A stretch of DNA of 64,000 nt from Chloranthus sessilifolius (taxonomy: Eukaryota > Streptophyta > Magnoliopsida > Chloranthales > Chloranthaceae). Position 1 is the first letter of the stretch. Each line of letters starts with the position of its first letter. The position numbers and the translations under genes were made by a program. The stretch covers positions 3,230,001-3,294,000 of the forward strand of contig CM037591.1 of NCBI GenBank assembly GCA_021018995.1, in the 5' to 3' direction. Shown here in pieces: positions 1 to 12,400 of this stretch. Below the pieces are notes generated by a model that worked only from the letters and a program-made list of their open reading frames with translations, had not been told where the DNA came from and searched no databases.

Positions 1-770
1 TATAGGGCCAGGATAATCTATGATTTGGCATCCAAGTGCAGCCATCCAGAGCTGCAGAGCTAAAGTTCTAGATGAAAAAATAAGTGTAGGTAAATTAAAA
101 GAACACATGGCAGCAGACCTAAAGGAGATAATGTGCTACCTTTACGACAAGTTCACCACGTGAAAACTCAGTCCAAATAGCAACAGTAAATATGATTAAT
201 AAACTGCAGTAAATCTGAGGATTTCGCAGAAAACTGGCAGTCTAAAACAAACCTCAATCAACAAAGATTATATGGTTCAGATCACAAAAACATACTATAA
301 TAAATGAAACTCCTTGAAGTCAATTAGAAAAAGACCTATTGGTTCCCTTGTAGGTGTGTTAAATCATCAAACACCTTGTAGGAGTGTTAAATCATCCCAC
401 AAACGGCTAAAAGTTACCAGGTAAGGAGTCTCAAGATTAACAAACAGCATTTTATACATCCCAAAACATTCCAAACTAAATGGGCAAAACTTGACAAGCA
501 AAAGCTTTTTTTTTCTGATAAAACTCCAATTAAACAACATAAATACAAATCTGAATTCCTCTTTAGTCTTTACTAATATTAAAAAAATTAAGCATAATCC
601 GGTTAAAAAGTTATCTAATCTAAAAAAATAAATCCATACCGCTCCATTCCCGACCGATGGGAGAAACGAAGAACTGCAAGTAAGGGATTGAGAGATGGAG
701 ATGGAGATCTAAGACTGTTGATGAAAGCGGTTTGCACAGTAGAAAAGCCCTTGGTCCATATCTTTCCCAT
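1..770 (-). CDS. Unrecognised protein gene, 5' exon(s), runs off left edge
   Basis: Reading leftwards, an ATG at 770 opens a 131-nt exon (640-770) that encodes a 43-residue start beginning MGKIWTKGFSTVQTAFINSL and ends at a GTATGG donor. The peptide is Ser/Arg-rich with few acidic residues, which would fit an organelle-targeting leader, but I do not recognise the family. A second exon may start at 118 after a pyrimidine-rich CTTTAG acceptor and stays open, in the phase set by exon 1, to base 1. A shorter alternative starts after another AG near 69 in the same frame. Bases 771-960 look like its leader. No homology search was possible. Composition, splice signals and matching phase support a real gene; a chance open frame is the alternative. 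Confidence 0.42.
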
Positions 771-1925
771 TTCGTCGGCGTCAGAGGGCTTTGTCTTTCG
801 TAGTTTTGTTACATGAAACGAGAGGGCGTTTAGTGAAGAAATAAGGTGATGAAATTGAGTCCATGAGAATGAGATAAGAGGAATAGGGTATCTCTAGATC
901 AGATCTTCAGTTTGAAGAATCCCTCAAACCTTAGATCAATCGACCGCTTGAATTCTGGAATTTGATAAATTAACTTCGACTATAGGGCTCAATCTCTATA
1001 AACCAAAATTGAATGCTCAATCAGGTTTCATGATCATAAGAACTTGTTTGATCAAATGGTCATTAGGGTTCATAGTTTGGTGACTGCTAGAAAAAATCTA
1101 TTTTTGTTTAGATGTGGATCCTCGACAGAAACGTTTGATCCCCTTGAGCGCCATGCGAAGTTTAGAGATGGAGTGTCTGGTCGCGCCCACCTAATTACGA
1201 AGAGCACCCACAGAGTTTTATTCATGACAGCGCCGGCTATCATGAAGTGGGCCTTTTCATTAAACATGCGGAGTGAATAGGTTCCCGAATACAAAACTTA
1301 TCGTGGAACGGAACGTCGAGAAGTTTAGAAACGTCAAATTTGTGGTCTGCGGAGAAGTTTAGATACGCCAAACTTATCGTCCAACAGTCCCTCGAGAAGT
1401 TTGGATTTATGTTGCACTTATCGTGGAACAATCTGTCGATTAGTTTATTATAGTGGACCTATCCAACGAGCATTCTCAATGCCATGGATCAAAATCTTGG
1501 TTTCGGTTTGAGTTTTGTTCATGACCCGAACTGTAAATTGGTAAAAATTTTAGTAAATTTTAGATTTTTTTAAATATAAGCTCCGAGCTTTACTGAACTT
1601 TGCCGAATTTAATTGTTTTAGTTTTTTTTTAACTCTTTAACATTGTTAAAATACATATTAACACTAGTGAAACTAATTTTCAATCATACAATGGATCTTG
1701 AGCTCATGCAAAACATATCAGACGATCATATTTTGATTCCACATTGAATAAATCTCAAAAGTGACCCAAGAAACCTTCTTATGATGGGCTCATGATCAGG
1801 GTCATTTTGGGGATGTATGCTACGTGGAGTGTGAAATATTACGTACCTCTGTATATATGAGTACCACTATTACCGCTCACGCAATCTTTGAAAGTGCTCA
1901 TATGTGCAACCCCTTTGAACCCATT
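771..1925. other. Intergenic, degenerate short repeats
   Basis: No gene seen. Around 1300-1450 the phrase CGAGAAGTTTAG recurs about four times with changes, giving a degenerate tandem; a related phrase occurs near 3105. Bases 1680-1770 match one arm of the foldback MITE family described at 1926. Confidence 0.4.
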
Positions 1926-2220
1926 GATTGCTTCATAACAGATGATGGAGATCGTGTTTCACCTTGATTTCCAAACAACAGATCTAGAGATTATGACACC
2001 TATCACAGTCAATTTTTTATTCTCCACATGTCACAGATCCCCAAAAATTTCCCTTGAATCCTATGACACACATCACGCTCAAACGTGATTTTAGGGTCAT
2101 TTTTGGAGGATATATGACATTTGAAATAAAAAACTAACTATCCCGCGACATGATTTCAAGATCAATTGTGTAGAAGAATGGGGTGAAATAAGATTTCTAT
2201 CATCTAACTTGAAAGCAATC
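1926..2220. mobile_element. Foldback MITE, family A
   Basis: The left end GATTGCTTCATAACAGATG mirrors the right end CATCTAACTTGAAAGCAATC. The arms stay complementary for most of their length (for instance CACCTATCACAGTC against a GTCATATATCC-side partner), so the unit folds on itself. Non-coding. Related copies occur at 3691, 4236, 5121, 22150, 33832, 35742, 41756 and 58046. Confidence 0.65.
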
Positions 2221-2225
2221 ATAAT

Positions 2226-2620
2226 GATAAATTACACTTTAATGGAGTAAAATAAAAAGTGAGTTTTTAATGACATAAGATCATTTAAACACCATTTGAC
2301 AAATCATAGCTGTGTGTCACATGACATAATAATAGATCATACTTTAATGATGTGAAATAAAAAATGATATTTTAATGGTGTGAGATCATTTAAACATTGT
2401 CTAATCGATCATAGATTGAAGGTTGGACAATAAATGTGAACTATCCGATTGATGAACTTTAATATCAGCTCTTAAATAAAAAACAATGGTTGATATTATA
2501 GTCTATAATTCGGATGATTTAAACATCCCTAAAAAATAATTTTGACAATTTAAATCACTTACATCATAAACCCTTATGATCTAAGATCATTTAAACACTA
2601 TTATAGTGTGTAAGTGACTA
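2226..2620. repeat. Dispersed repeat, family C
   Basis: AT-rich non-coding stretch with repeated phrases such as GATCATTTAAACA. Much of it reappears in the opposite orientation near 57370-57720 (the ATATCAACCATTG segment), so it is a mobile or duplicated unit, not unique intergenic DNA. Confidence 0.5.
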
Positions 2621-3247
2621 GCAAGAGAGTCGATCTCATACTCCCTTGCATATAAAAGAAAAATAAATAAAAAAATAAAAAAAAGAGAGAAAGGGGAAAT
2701 AGGAGAGGAGGATGCGGCTCCAAGCCTCCAATGCAGCCAGGTATCACTTCTTCTTCTTCTTCTTCCTGTTCCCTTAAAAAAAATTGGTTGCTCTTGAAAA
2801 AATGGGTTTTATACCCCTTCAAAAAAGAAAACCCCTTTAAAAAATAAGTTGCCCTTAGAAAAATGGGTTTTATACCCCTTAAAAAAGCTTAAACAACGAA
2901 AATAGTACTCGGCCGATAATTTGACGATAATTTCAAATTATTAGCCAATAATTTAATTGTTAATATTATTGACTGATAATTTCGTATTCCGGAATGGGAG
3001 GGGGGGGGGGATTTTTGTCTCGGTTCAAGCCGAAATTGAGACATCAAATTTCAGCCGAGATTTTGAGTCATGCTTAATGCCTGCGGAATTGACTCTAAGC
3101 AAACAGTCCGTCGAGAAGTTAAAAATGAAAGTTTAGCAATGGATCGGGTCGTCTGTATGTTCAATTGCGAAATGACTGTTCCAACATAAAAGGGTAACAG
3201 TATTTGCAATTAAAGATTTGGTCTGCGTAGCATGAGGTTCCCATTGT

Positions 3248-3650
3248 TGACTATAGCAAATTCGATGATTGAGAATTCTTTTCGTCCTAATCTTTCATAC
3301 AATAGATCTTGGGATGATGGCCCGCCGATAAGATGGTCAGCTATTAATTCATGATGATGGGCCACCTATCAGATGGTGACCCAAGAACTCGTCATTGTGC
3401 AAAACCATAAAAAAGGGTATATCTATACTCGCTACCGAACTAATACGCCCACCTCCAAATCTGATGTTTGAGAATTCTTTTCGTCCTAATCTTCCATACA
3501 ATAGATCTTGGGATGATGGCTTGCCAATTAGACGACCAGATATTAATGCATGATGATGGCCCACCTATTAGATGGTGACCCAAGAACTCGTCATTGTGCA
3601 AAACCATAAAAACAGGTATTTCTATACGCACTATCGAACTAATAGACCCA
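3248..3650. repeat. 199-bp tandem duplication of a family-A-like segment
   Basis: GAGAATTCTTTTCGTCC occurs at 3271 and again at 3470; GTCATTGTGCAAAACC at 3391 and 3590. Both give a period of 199 bp. The two units are very similar, and their core (ACAATAGATCTTGGGATGATGG) belongs to the foldback MITE family. Confidence 0.8.
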
Positions 3651-3690
3651 CCTATCAGGGCACCTAGCTTGTAAAGCCATTTAGTGTTTT

Positions 3691-3894
3691 CAATCAGACG
3701 ATGGAGTGCTATTTTCATCCTAATCATTTACATGATGGATCTTGAGACCATGGGCATAACATTAAACAGTCAAGTTTGGGGATCTGGCCATATGGAAATA
3801 TAAATTGATCTTATAATGGTACACCCATGGTCTAATGATCCATTGTGTGGAAGATTGGCATAAAAATTGATCTTCGTCATCTGATTCAAAGTAA
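3691..3894. mobile_element. Foldback MITE, family A
   Basis: Starts CAATCAGACGATGGAG and ends CATCTGATTCAAAGTAAT, complementary ends. The internal arms GATCTTGAGACCATGGGC and GCCCATGG-like CACCCATGGTC are also inverted. About 204 bp, non-coding. Confidence 0.65.
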
Positions 3895-4007
3895 TAAATG
3901 ATTTTTTCAACCCCTCAATTATTCGATAGGCTCGAATAGGCTACTCACATAAATATTATAATGTCTTGGGCTGTCTTTAAGCCCCTTAGCCCAACCAGTT
4001 ACATATA

Positions 4008-4190
4008 GGCTGCGTTTGGGTTAGCTTTTTCAAGGCAAAGAGCAACTCTATTGCTCTTTGGCTCCAGCAGAGTACTGCTTTCATATTTGGTAACACAGCT
4101 CCTCGCCCCACTTGCTTTGTTGGAAAATTTATTTTAAGTGATAAAATAACTCTCTCTTTACTCTCTGCTAGAGCTGACCCAAACACAACC
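4008..4190. mobile_element. MITE with GGTTGTGTTTGG-type ends
   Basis: Left end GGCTGCGTTTGGGTTAGCT and right end AGAGCTGACCCAAACACAACC are inverted repeats, and ATA flanks both sides as a probable 3-bp target duplication. 183 bp, non-coding. Longer relatives lie at 4712, 43655, 43889 and 63330. Confidence 0.7.
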
Positions 4191-4235
4191 ATAGCTTAAC
4201 TAGCTCCAATGGCACCTATCAAAACTGCTTTAAAT

Positions 4236-4700
4236 AAAATGACGGAGATTGGTCTCAATCCTAATCTCTTACATAATGGATCTTTAGACCATGGGCATAC
4301 CGTCGAATGGTCAATTTTTTTATTTCACATGAAAGTGACTTACAAATCACATAGTACAAAACCTCAAGGGTTTAGGCGAGCTGGCCAGGTACCTGCTTCC
4401 AAAAGCAGGAGACCTGAGTTTGAAACCCCTCTCCCCTTGAGGCCACCCTAGGGATTTATATCTTGTGCTGTCCTGACAGGTGCTAAATTTGGAGTACGCA
4501 TGTGCCCCTGGGATTAGGCGGGTGTTCTAAGAGGCTCGGATACCCAGGGTATCAAAAAAAATAAAAATCACATAGTACAAAACATTATTTTTAAGGTCAC
4601 TTTTTGGAATCTGTGCCATGTAGAAATGAAGGTGATTAACAAAAAATATTTAAGGTCACTTTTTGGAATCTATATTTTAAGGGTGGCCATTAAGTCCCCA
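4236..4700. mobile_element. Foldback MITE, family A, split by a SINE
   Basis: The left part (TGACGGAGATTGGTCTCAATC onward to 4343) and the right part resuming at 4584 (AAGGTCACTTTTTGGAATC) are the usual family-A arms. Between them sits the SINE at 4363-4564 with its target duplications. Confidence 0.5.
4363..4564 (+). mobile_element. tRNA-derived SINE
   Basis: A 202-bp unit lies between two perfect 19-bp copies of AAATCACATAGTACAAAAC (4344-4362 and 4565-4583), the target duplication of target-primed reverse transcription. The head carries tRNA-like pol III promoter boxes: a box A-like TTAGGCGAGCTGG and a box B-like GAGTTTGAAACCCC. The tail ends GGGTATCAAAAAAA. The perfect duplication suggests a fairly recent insertion. 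A partner for its 3' end appears near 63625. Confidence 0.88.
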
Positions 4701-4711
4701 CAAAATACTAA

Positions 4712-5079
4712 GGCTGCGTATGGCATAGCTCTCTACAAGCCCTTGCTACAACAAAGTTCAGCTGCTTTAGTTGGTTTCCATTCTCTTTTCTAACTTCTTG
4801 TTAAAGAAGATTTACATGCTCTAGCAGCAACTTCCCTTCTCTCTACTAACTTCCTATTAGAGCAAATAAAATTTGCTCTGGCAAAGAGTAAGTAAAGAGG
4901 AGGGTAGAATTGTTAAATAGGTAAATCTTGCATAAAATCTTTCTATACATGGAGTTATCAAGGAGAAGGGGTACCTGCTAAAGTAGGTAGCAGGATGTTA
5001 GCAAAGGGGATGAAAACCTGCTAAAGCATGTGAACTTTGCTATGGTAGGGGCTAGCACATAGCTATGACATATGCTACC
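4712..5079. mobile_element. MITE with GGTTGTGTTTGG-type ends
   Basis: Left end GGCTGCGTATGGCATAGCTC is mirrored near 5060-5079 by AGCTATGACATATGCTACC. The inside repeats phrases such as TTTGCTCTGGCAAAGAG. Same family as 43889-44232 and 63330-63604. Confidence 0.55.
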
Positions 5080-5120
5080 TAAATATCCCTCACTAATTAC
5101 GACTGAAAATCATTAGCCAT

Positions 5121-5407
5121 TTTGGATCAGATAATGGAGATCAATCTCCATCCCAATCTTTTACACAATGGATCTTGAGATCCCATAGGCGTATCATCAA
5201 AGTCAGATTTTGTTTTCATGTAGCACACGTCCCAAAAAAGTGATCCAAGACACACATTTGAAATATGTCATGATCATGTTCTTTTTTCAGATGTGAGTCA
5301 CGTGGGATCAAAAATCTTATCGTATGATGATAGGCTCTTGATCTCAAGATCTAGTGTGTGAGAGATTAGAATGAAAAATCATATCCATCATCTTATTCCA
5401 AGCAGTC
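5121..5407. mobile_element. Foldback MITE, family A
   Basis: Starts TTTGGATCAGATAATGGAG and ends CCATCATCTTATTCCAAGCA, with inverted inner arms (CACAATGGATCTTGAGATC and GATCTCAAGATCTAGTGTG). Non-coding, about 287 bp. Confidence 0.65.
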
Positions 5408-5529
5408 AAAAGTTTTTCACCATGCTTAGTAGGTGATATTGAGCATTTCGTGGAGGTTATTAGCGCCCCCCCCCCCATATTTTAGGTAAGTCAGTATTTG
5501 CACATATAAAGCTGGCCCTTAAACAAAAT

Positions 5530-5830
5530 TATAAAGAAAGACTTGGTATTTTGGGAAAATGTGCCATATAAAAACACCATTAAGCCGTCCGATATGGAGG
5601 TGATGATCTACATATCTATGATGCAAAAGATTGCCACAAAAAATGATCTTATATATTATTGAATGCAATCAAAGGCCATCATATGATTCAACGGTTGACT
5701 GTGTTGAATCATATAGGAGAGATTGTATTTCATGTCAGTAGTTTCGATCAAAGATTTTAAGATCATGACATTCAAATTAGACGACTTAGATGGTGTTTCC
5801 ACAAAACACAGGGCCCAAAATTCTGTGCTT
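5530..5830. mobile_element. Foldback MITE, family B
   Basis: AAGAAAGACTTGGTATTTTG and GCCATATAAAAACACCATTA on the left, with AGACGACTTAGATGGTGTTT on the right, match the arms of the longer family-B unit at 57131-57974. Confidence 0.5.
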
Positions 5831-5994
5831 GGGCCAATTGAATCTTGTTTGAATGATAAATTTAGAGTTAAGCAACATTGAGTTGAGCGATATAATGACT
5901 TTAAGACTAATGCGAATCTCCATGCGGGTAAAGTCAGATTTTTGTCTAAAGATCGACTTGTTGATCAAATTTGAGAAACTCCAAGAAACCGGTT

Positions 5995-6166
5995 TAAAAT
6001 TTTGGCTGATAAATTTATCGGTTTCAGTCTATACCGAAAGGAAAATAAGGTCCAAGATTTTGGTCACACTATAGCAGTGAAATTTCCAACCGAAATTTCG
6101 GCCAAAGTTTCGATTTCAGTCGTGCCCAAAACCGAAAACGAAACCGATATTTTAATCTTGGTTTAG
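5995..6166. mobile_element. Probable hAT-like word-repeat MITE (AAATTTCGG type)
   Basis: Built from repeats of ACCGAAATTTCGG and relatives, ending in TTTTAATCTTGG like the verified copies at 10051 and 62438. I could not find a clean target duplication. It ends about 245 bases before the VPS60 start codon, so it may lie in that gene's promoter. Confidence 0.45.
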
Positions 6167-6411
6167 TGTGCAGATATGAAGCGACTGGGGTGCGCGTAGC
6201 AGCCGTCTAAACAAATTCAAAAAGGCTGTCGAACTCAATCATATTGGCTTCACCCTTTCTCCTTTTTCCTCTGATATCAAACCCTAATTTCCCCATTCGT
6301 GATTTCTTCTTTCGATGGCCTTCGATTTCTCTCACATCTCTCGCTCTCCATTGATTGCTTCGTATTTGTAGATTGTGATCGATTGAAGGATAAAATCTGA
6401 AATCCAACAAT

Positions 6412-7741
6412 ATGAAGAGGGTTTTTGGTTTGAAGAAGGATAAAGAACCCCCTCCTTCCTTACAAGACGCTTCCGACAGGGTTAGTTTTTTTAATAATTT
6501 GATTAATTTAGTTTTTATTGGTTTGTGGATTGTTGAGTTCATTTCCATTTTCGTTGAGTTCTATTTGAATCTCATTGGTCCACATGGCATTACTCTAGTG
6601 AATTTCAATAGTCCACATTGCATACTCTGATCCCAAAAATTACCAAAAACTGTGTCAATTCGAAAATCGTAACCGTCTGATGGGGACGGCGCCATCGAAG
6701 GGTGAATAATTTATGGTCAATGGTCTGAAATTGGCGTGAAAATGTGGTAGATCGGGTGGTTAGGATCGTCCGAGTTGATGTAGTTTCTATGATGTGGTGT
6801 CTGGCCGCTCCATATGTTAGTATTACGGAGGTATCGATATATGGGACGATGAGGTCCTGCCTTATATGATGCTTTATTGCCTTTTCTTTAGTTTGACTAA
6901 ATGCATAAACAGTTAATATAAATAATTTTAGGTTGCATTAAGTGGCAAATTTGGTTCCTTACAAAGTGACAAAGTATGGATACGGGCTTAATATGGCGAG
7001 TGAAAAAGTATGCACAAATAGTAAATTATGAAAAACTTCGGGAAAAAGGGGGAAAAATTGGAAGCTTAAAAAAATATATAAATCGGGACAAGACGTAAAA
7101 AGTTGGGGAAAAAATGGAAAAATTCCGGAAAAAGGAAAATAATTAAGAAAAAATGGGTCTAGTACACTCATTTTTGCGTTTAGAATACAGAATACGCATA
7201 CTAAACGACAATACGTCTTCTAAAAAAATTGAGTATAATGCGGGTTTAACACGTTATACCAATAATACAGGTATTAAACACGTATTTTTAAAAAAATTGG
7301 AGTTTTTTGTCACTATGGTTCCTTATATCAGGCGAATTTGAGTAGATTGATTATCGGCTGGCCTTTGTGACCAATACGGTTCTCCTTTTTAGTTCCTTAT
7401 AGGGACATTGAATTGTTCATTTTCTTCGGAGAATAAGGACAATTATAACTTATGTTTCTCCTCCATATAGGAATTTTCAATTGGGTGGTTTTGCTACATG
7501 AACAAAACTAGGAAGATTGGTTGAATGAAGTTATATAGATCCACGCACAGGCTTATATCCTTCTCATGTTCCTAATGTTTGTAATTGTTCGCCTCTATCA
7601 CAAGTTTTTATGGCTTTTTAGAAAAGTCAGGATTAATTCATGATTTGATTTTTGGAGACTTTCTCTGTTGAATCACGACTTCTTTGAAAATGTTGCAACC
7701 TATACTCGTAAACTGATGACAAGAGTTTCAATTAATCATAA

Positions 7742-7800
<59 letters not shown>

Positions 7801-8955
7801 TATATATATATTCTAAAGTTGTAATAGTTTCTGTCACAACTCATCACTTTGAGGTAGTCATTGGCATGCATTATCTTTTGAAGGAATCAGATCTCCAACC
7901 ATAAGCTGCTCTTTAGTCACCGGTCCCTTTGCTAATTTGTCCTCTGAATCATTTGCTTCTTCAAGGGCATGTGAAAGTTCTATAACCTTTGTTACCCTAA
8001 GTCCAAAATCTGCTTTCGAGTTTACTGATTTCTATTGGTATTTCCTACCTTTCCTAACTCATCTATTACATTACGGGATTCTCCTTGATCACCACAGTAG
8101 GAAATGATGAGTGATAAGGCCTAAGTCTCACAAGCATCGCCAACACCTTTACTTCTGTAGGATCTCTCTAGTCTAGCGGCTATAAATTTGTTTCTACCTA
8201 GTCCTCCAAGTCCACATGCACCCATAGTCCTAATAGACCACAAATCAAAATGTAGTTTAAGAATGCTCCTTGGTGATTGTTTCTTATCATCTTTTTCTTT
8301 ACCTCCAAACCTCCGCTTGCCACTAAATGTTTGCCGATTCTTCTTAGACCATCCATAATACGATAAATAAATAAAAACTTGCAAATTAATGCCCAATTAA
8401 ACAACATTTCCCTTGGTTTCGAAATATTTCATTATTCCTCTCTTTCCAAATGCCACATAATACTCGTTAGAGAACTCACCTCCAGAGGATAAATACTCTT
8501 TGCCACAATGACACCAATCTCTACCCCCCTAAGAAATTTGCTCAAATTTAAGGAAAACACCGTAGTTGAAGAAAACACTCCCCGATCTTTTATACCACCT
8601 TACAATGTCCGAAGAGCAATCCACATATATATTCAACCTACAAGGAAAAGAATAGGGAAATTTGACAAGACTCCCTAGGCGTTTCACGTGTAAACATGAG
8701 TATCTCAACAATTAATTCTCTCATATAGTTGCTTATTTATAGAAATTTACTTATATAAATCTAAGAGTAATAAAAACTACATTAATACAATTTATCCAAA
8801 TTTGATTGAGTTGAAGGCAGGCTTAGTGGAATGAAATCATGGTAATGGCTTTTCGTAGTAAGATAGAGGAGTTTTGGAAGTGGGAGAGAAAGCGAATCCT
8901 TGGATAGAAGATTCTTGTTACTAAGGTCTTTCTACATTGTTCTATTAGTGATGAT

Positions 8956-9023
<68 letters not shown>

Positions 9024-9292
9024 CCGGGGGGAGAATGCTCCTCGGCATAGAGATATCTTTGAGCCCAACCAATGAGAAACGGACACATGGAAAGTGTCTT
9101 TGACACTAACCGGGGTTAGCCACAACAAAGATATCTCTGAGCTATCTTGTTGATAGAGGTTAAAAGGTAGGTAGCTCAGGCTACACCTGACAACAGGAAG
9201 GGACGATAAAAGGAATGTAAAGTCTAAAAGCAACACTTTTAGGCGGTAAAGGAATTCAAAAAAGGCGCTCTCGCTACATCTCTCTCCCTCCA

Positions 9293-9336
<44 letters not shown>

Positions 9337-9386
9337 GCTTCGTTGATGTACTCTCTGTGGATAAGCTCTCACTCCATCTCTTTGGC

Positions 9387-9436
<50 letters not shown>

Positions 9437-12400
9437 TTCTGTCGTTGAGGTTCTCAATCTCTCCGTCATAGGGCAAAGAACAGTGACAACGAATAATCAG
9501 AGGTAAGCACTGAGTCGATATCGAAGATATACTTATGCTCTATGCGGTACAACTTTGCTTGCCATTTTATGATCTATAGTGTGAAAAATTGCTACCTATA
9601 TGAAACAATGTCATTTTATAAGAGTGTATATAAAATGACTTATTTCATCCCCAAATATAGGTAGCAACTTTACAGGGTATAGATCATAAAATGACAAGTA
9701 TTCAAAATATATAGATAATCGTTGACGCAGACGCTTCGTTGGAGAAACGAGTGCGCCTTAACATAGCCGCGCCATTGCTTCTTCTGTTAAGCGAATGAGA
9801 TAATGGTCGTGCCATCACTAATTTTGTGAAGCGATTGCGCCTCATTATTGCAGCGCCATTGCTTTTTTTATGAAGCGATTGTGCCTCAGTACGAAGGCGA
9901 TGTCGCTTTCGAATTGAGGCGTAATTGCGTCACAAAAAAAATGATGGCGCGATGGCGCTCTGGTAAGGAAGCGGTAGCGATACGCCTTATTTGCTCGTTG
10001 TTAAATGATCTTTTCTTCTATTACAGGGGTTGTAATGGACTCGTTTGAAGCAAGGATAAAATTTCAGCCGAAATTATCAATTTCGGTCTCCACCGAAACC
10101 AAAATTTTAGACCAAAATTTCGGTTAGTTTTGTATGGGGATCAAATTTTCGGCCGAAATTTCGGTTTTAGTCCCCTCCGAAACCGAAATTTTGATCCTTG
10201 GTTTGAAGAAGTTAATTTGGATGGTGTTGATTTAAATTTCAGTCATGACATTGCTTATTTAGAAGGAGGTTCACTTGGTTGTGATAGGGATATCACAATG
10301 CAGGATTGTTGTGGGGTTGAAGTGCCTAACGGGGGCCAGTATGAGAATATCCGTGAGGAATGGAAGCCACATATCGGCTTGAAATTTCAAGCTGAAGATG
10401 AGACATATAACTTTTACAATTTATATGCAAAAAAAGTTGATTTTAGTATTAGGAAAAGTAACACTTACAAATCAGTAAAGGGGGAAATTATAAAGAGAAA
10501 ATTTGTATGCTCGTTCGAAGGTTTCAAACAGCAAGACAAGTAAAAATTGCATGCCGATATAAAGTGTTTAAGAGACAACAGATGCAGATGTGAGGCAAGG
10601 TTGAAGATTAGGATTGACAAACAAAATTTGTGGGAGGTAATGGAATTTAGAGAGTCGCATAATTATCAGTTGTTTACACCTACGAAGGTGAAGGAATTAC
10701 GATCTCATAATAGGATGAGTGGGACACATAAATCGTTGATAGGAGCATTTGATGACATTATTCCTCCTTCGAAGATTTTTACTGTTTTGTCGAGTTTGGA
10801 TGGAGACGATAGTGTGACCGTAAGCCCTCAACAAACTTGGAATCACCTAAAGAAGATAAGAAATGAAAGTAACATCCATCTGATGTGCATGACCGTCATC
10901 AAAATTTTTATTGATAGGCAAAATAAAGAAGATTTCTTCTTTAAAGCCGAACTAGATGAAGAATATTGTATGCGAAGTATATGTTAGTTGATCACAGGTC
11001 ACAGATTACATATCAACAGTTCAGTGATGTGGTAGTATTTGACACGACTTACGAAACAAATAAATTGCTGCTACCTTTCGCCCAATTTACGGGTTATCAT
11101 TGGTAGATAACGCTTTTTGGATGTGCGTTGCTCGCGGATGAGACAGAGGAAACATTAATTTGGTTGTTTAAAATGTGGCTGAAGTGTATGGGTGATAAGC
11201 AACCTAATGCAATTATCACCGATCAATGCAATGAGATGAGCATGGCCATCTCCGAAGTCCTTCCAGAAACCATGCATCGCCTTTGCATTTGGCACATTGG
11301 GAGGAATGAACTAGACCATCACTGTTAGCTGAAGATAAGGTTTGAGAATTTTGGCAGAAAGTATAATCAATACAAGTTCAATCATATGGTTGATGGTTTT
11401 GGGAGAAGATGGGTAGAACTCGTCAAGGAGTTTCAATTGTAAGACAATATGTGGTTCAAACAAATGTACGATCTTAGAAGGAAAATGATTTCATGCTACT
11501 TTAGCGATACCTTTTGGGCTGACATGACCACTACGCAATGTGGTGAAAGTATAAATTTTTTCTTCGATAGCTATGTCAATGCCTAAACAAGTTTGACATA
11601 ATTTATCAAGCAATACGATCTTGCCGTCAAATTTCGTCGCGATAAAGAAAATATAGAAGATTTCGTCTCAATGTCTACGACACCGGCTCTCTTGTTTGGA
11701 AATTCAATCGAGAGGCATGTCGCTAGGGTGTATACGAGAACCATATTTGATAAATTCCACATTGAATTCGGGAAGTGTCTCTTTTAAGTCCCAAAAGGTG
11801 GCTGAAGAGGAAGCCGAGACGGTTAAAGTATACGAAGTGCGTAGAAGTGATGAGGATGACAAGGAGGATAGTGGTCAAACATTCAAAGTTTGTTTCGAAT
11901 GGAGAGATGCCTCGGCCACTTGTGACTACAAGCACTTCAAGACCGGGGGACTTGTTGTGTTCTCACATATTCCATGTTTACTACAAGTAAGAGGTAGACC
12001 AAATTTCATCTAAGTATATTCTACATCGATGGACGAAGGATGCTAGATACAGTACTATATGTTTGGGGGTTAGTAAGAAAGAGGAATCCAATTGTATCTA
12101 CGATGAAAATACGGAAGATGAGAGAAGCCAGACTCAAGTCAATTCAGTTGGGGATACAGTCGATTCGCTTGGCGGATTACACGTTAAGAGGGATGATGAA
12201 ATTATTAGAAGGCATGGAGATCATTAGAAGGGAAGAGGAGATTGAAAGAAGCGCTAGCACAACGGCCTCTCAGGGCGGCTCCCCTAGGGTAGCCAAGGAA
12301 TATCATTGCAAGAGCATACCAACATTACAATGCGAGATCCACTACGATGTGCCACTAAAGGTAGGCGAATTAACAATGATAGAATTAAGTTTGAAATGGA

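Noticed and set aside
4363-4450. Possible functional tRNA gene
   Set aside because: Box A- and B-like sequences belong to a SINE head; arms do not fold into a proper tRNA and the unit has a target duplication and tail.
8823-9293. 156-residue minus-strand open frame with Tyr-Ile runs
   Set aside because: Much of it is a translated AT microsatellite; no family motif.
9239-9469. Arg/Glu-repeat open frame
   Set aside because: A translated CT microsatellite.
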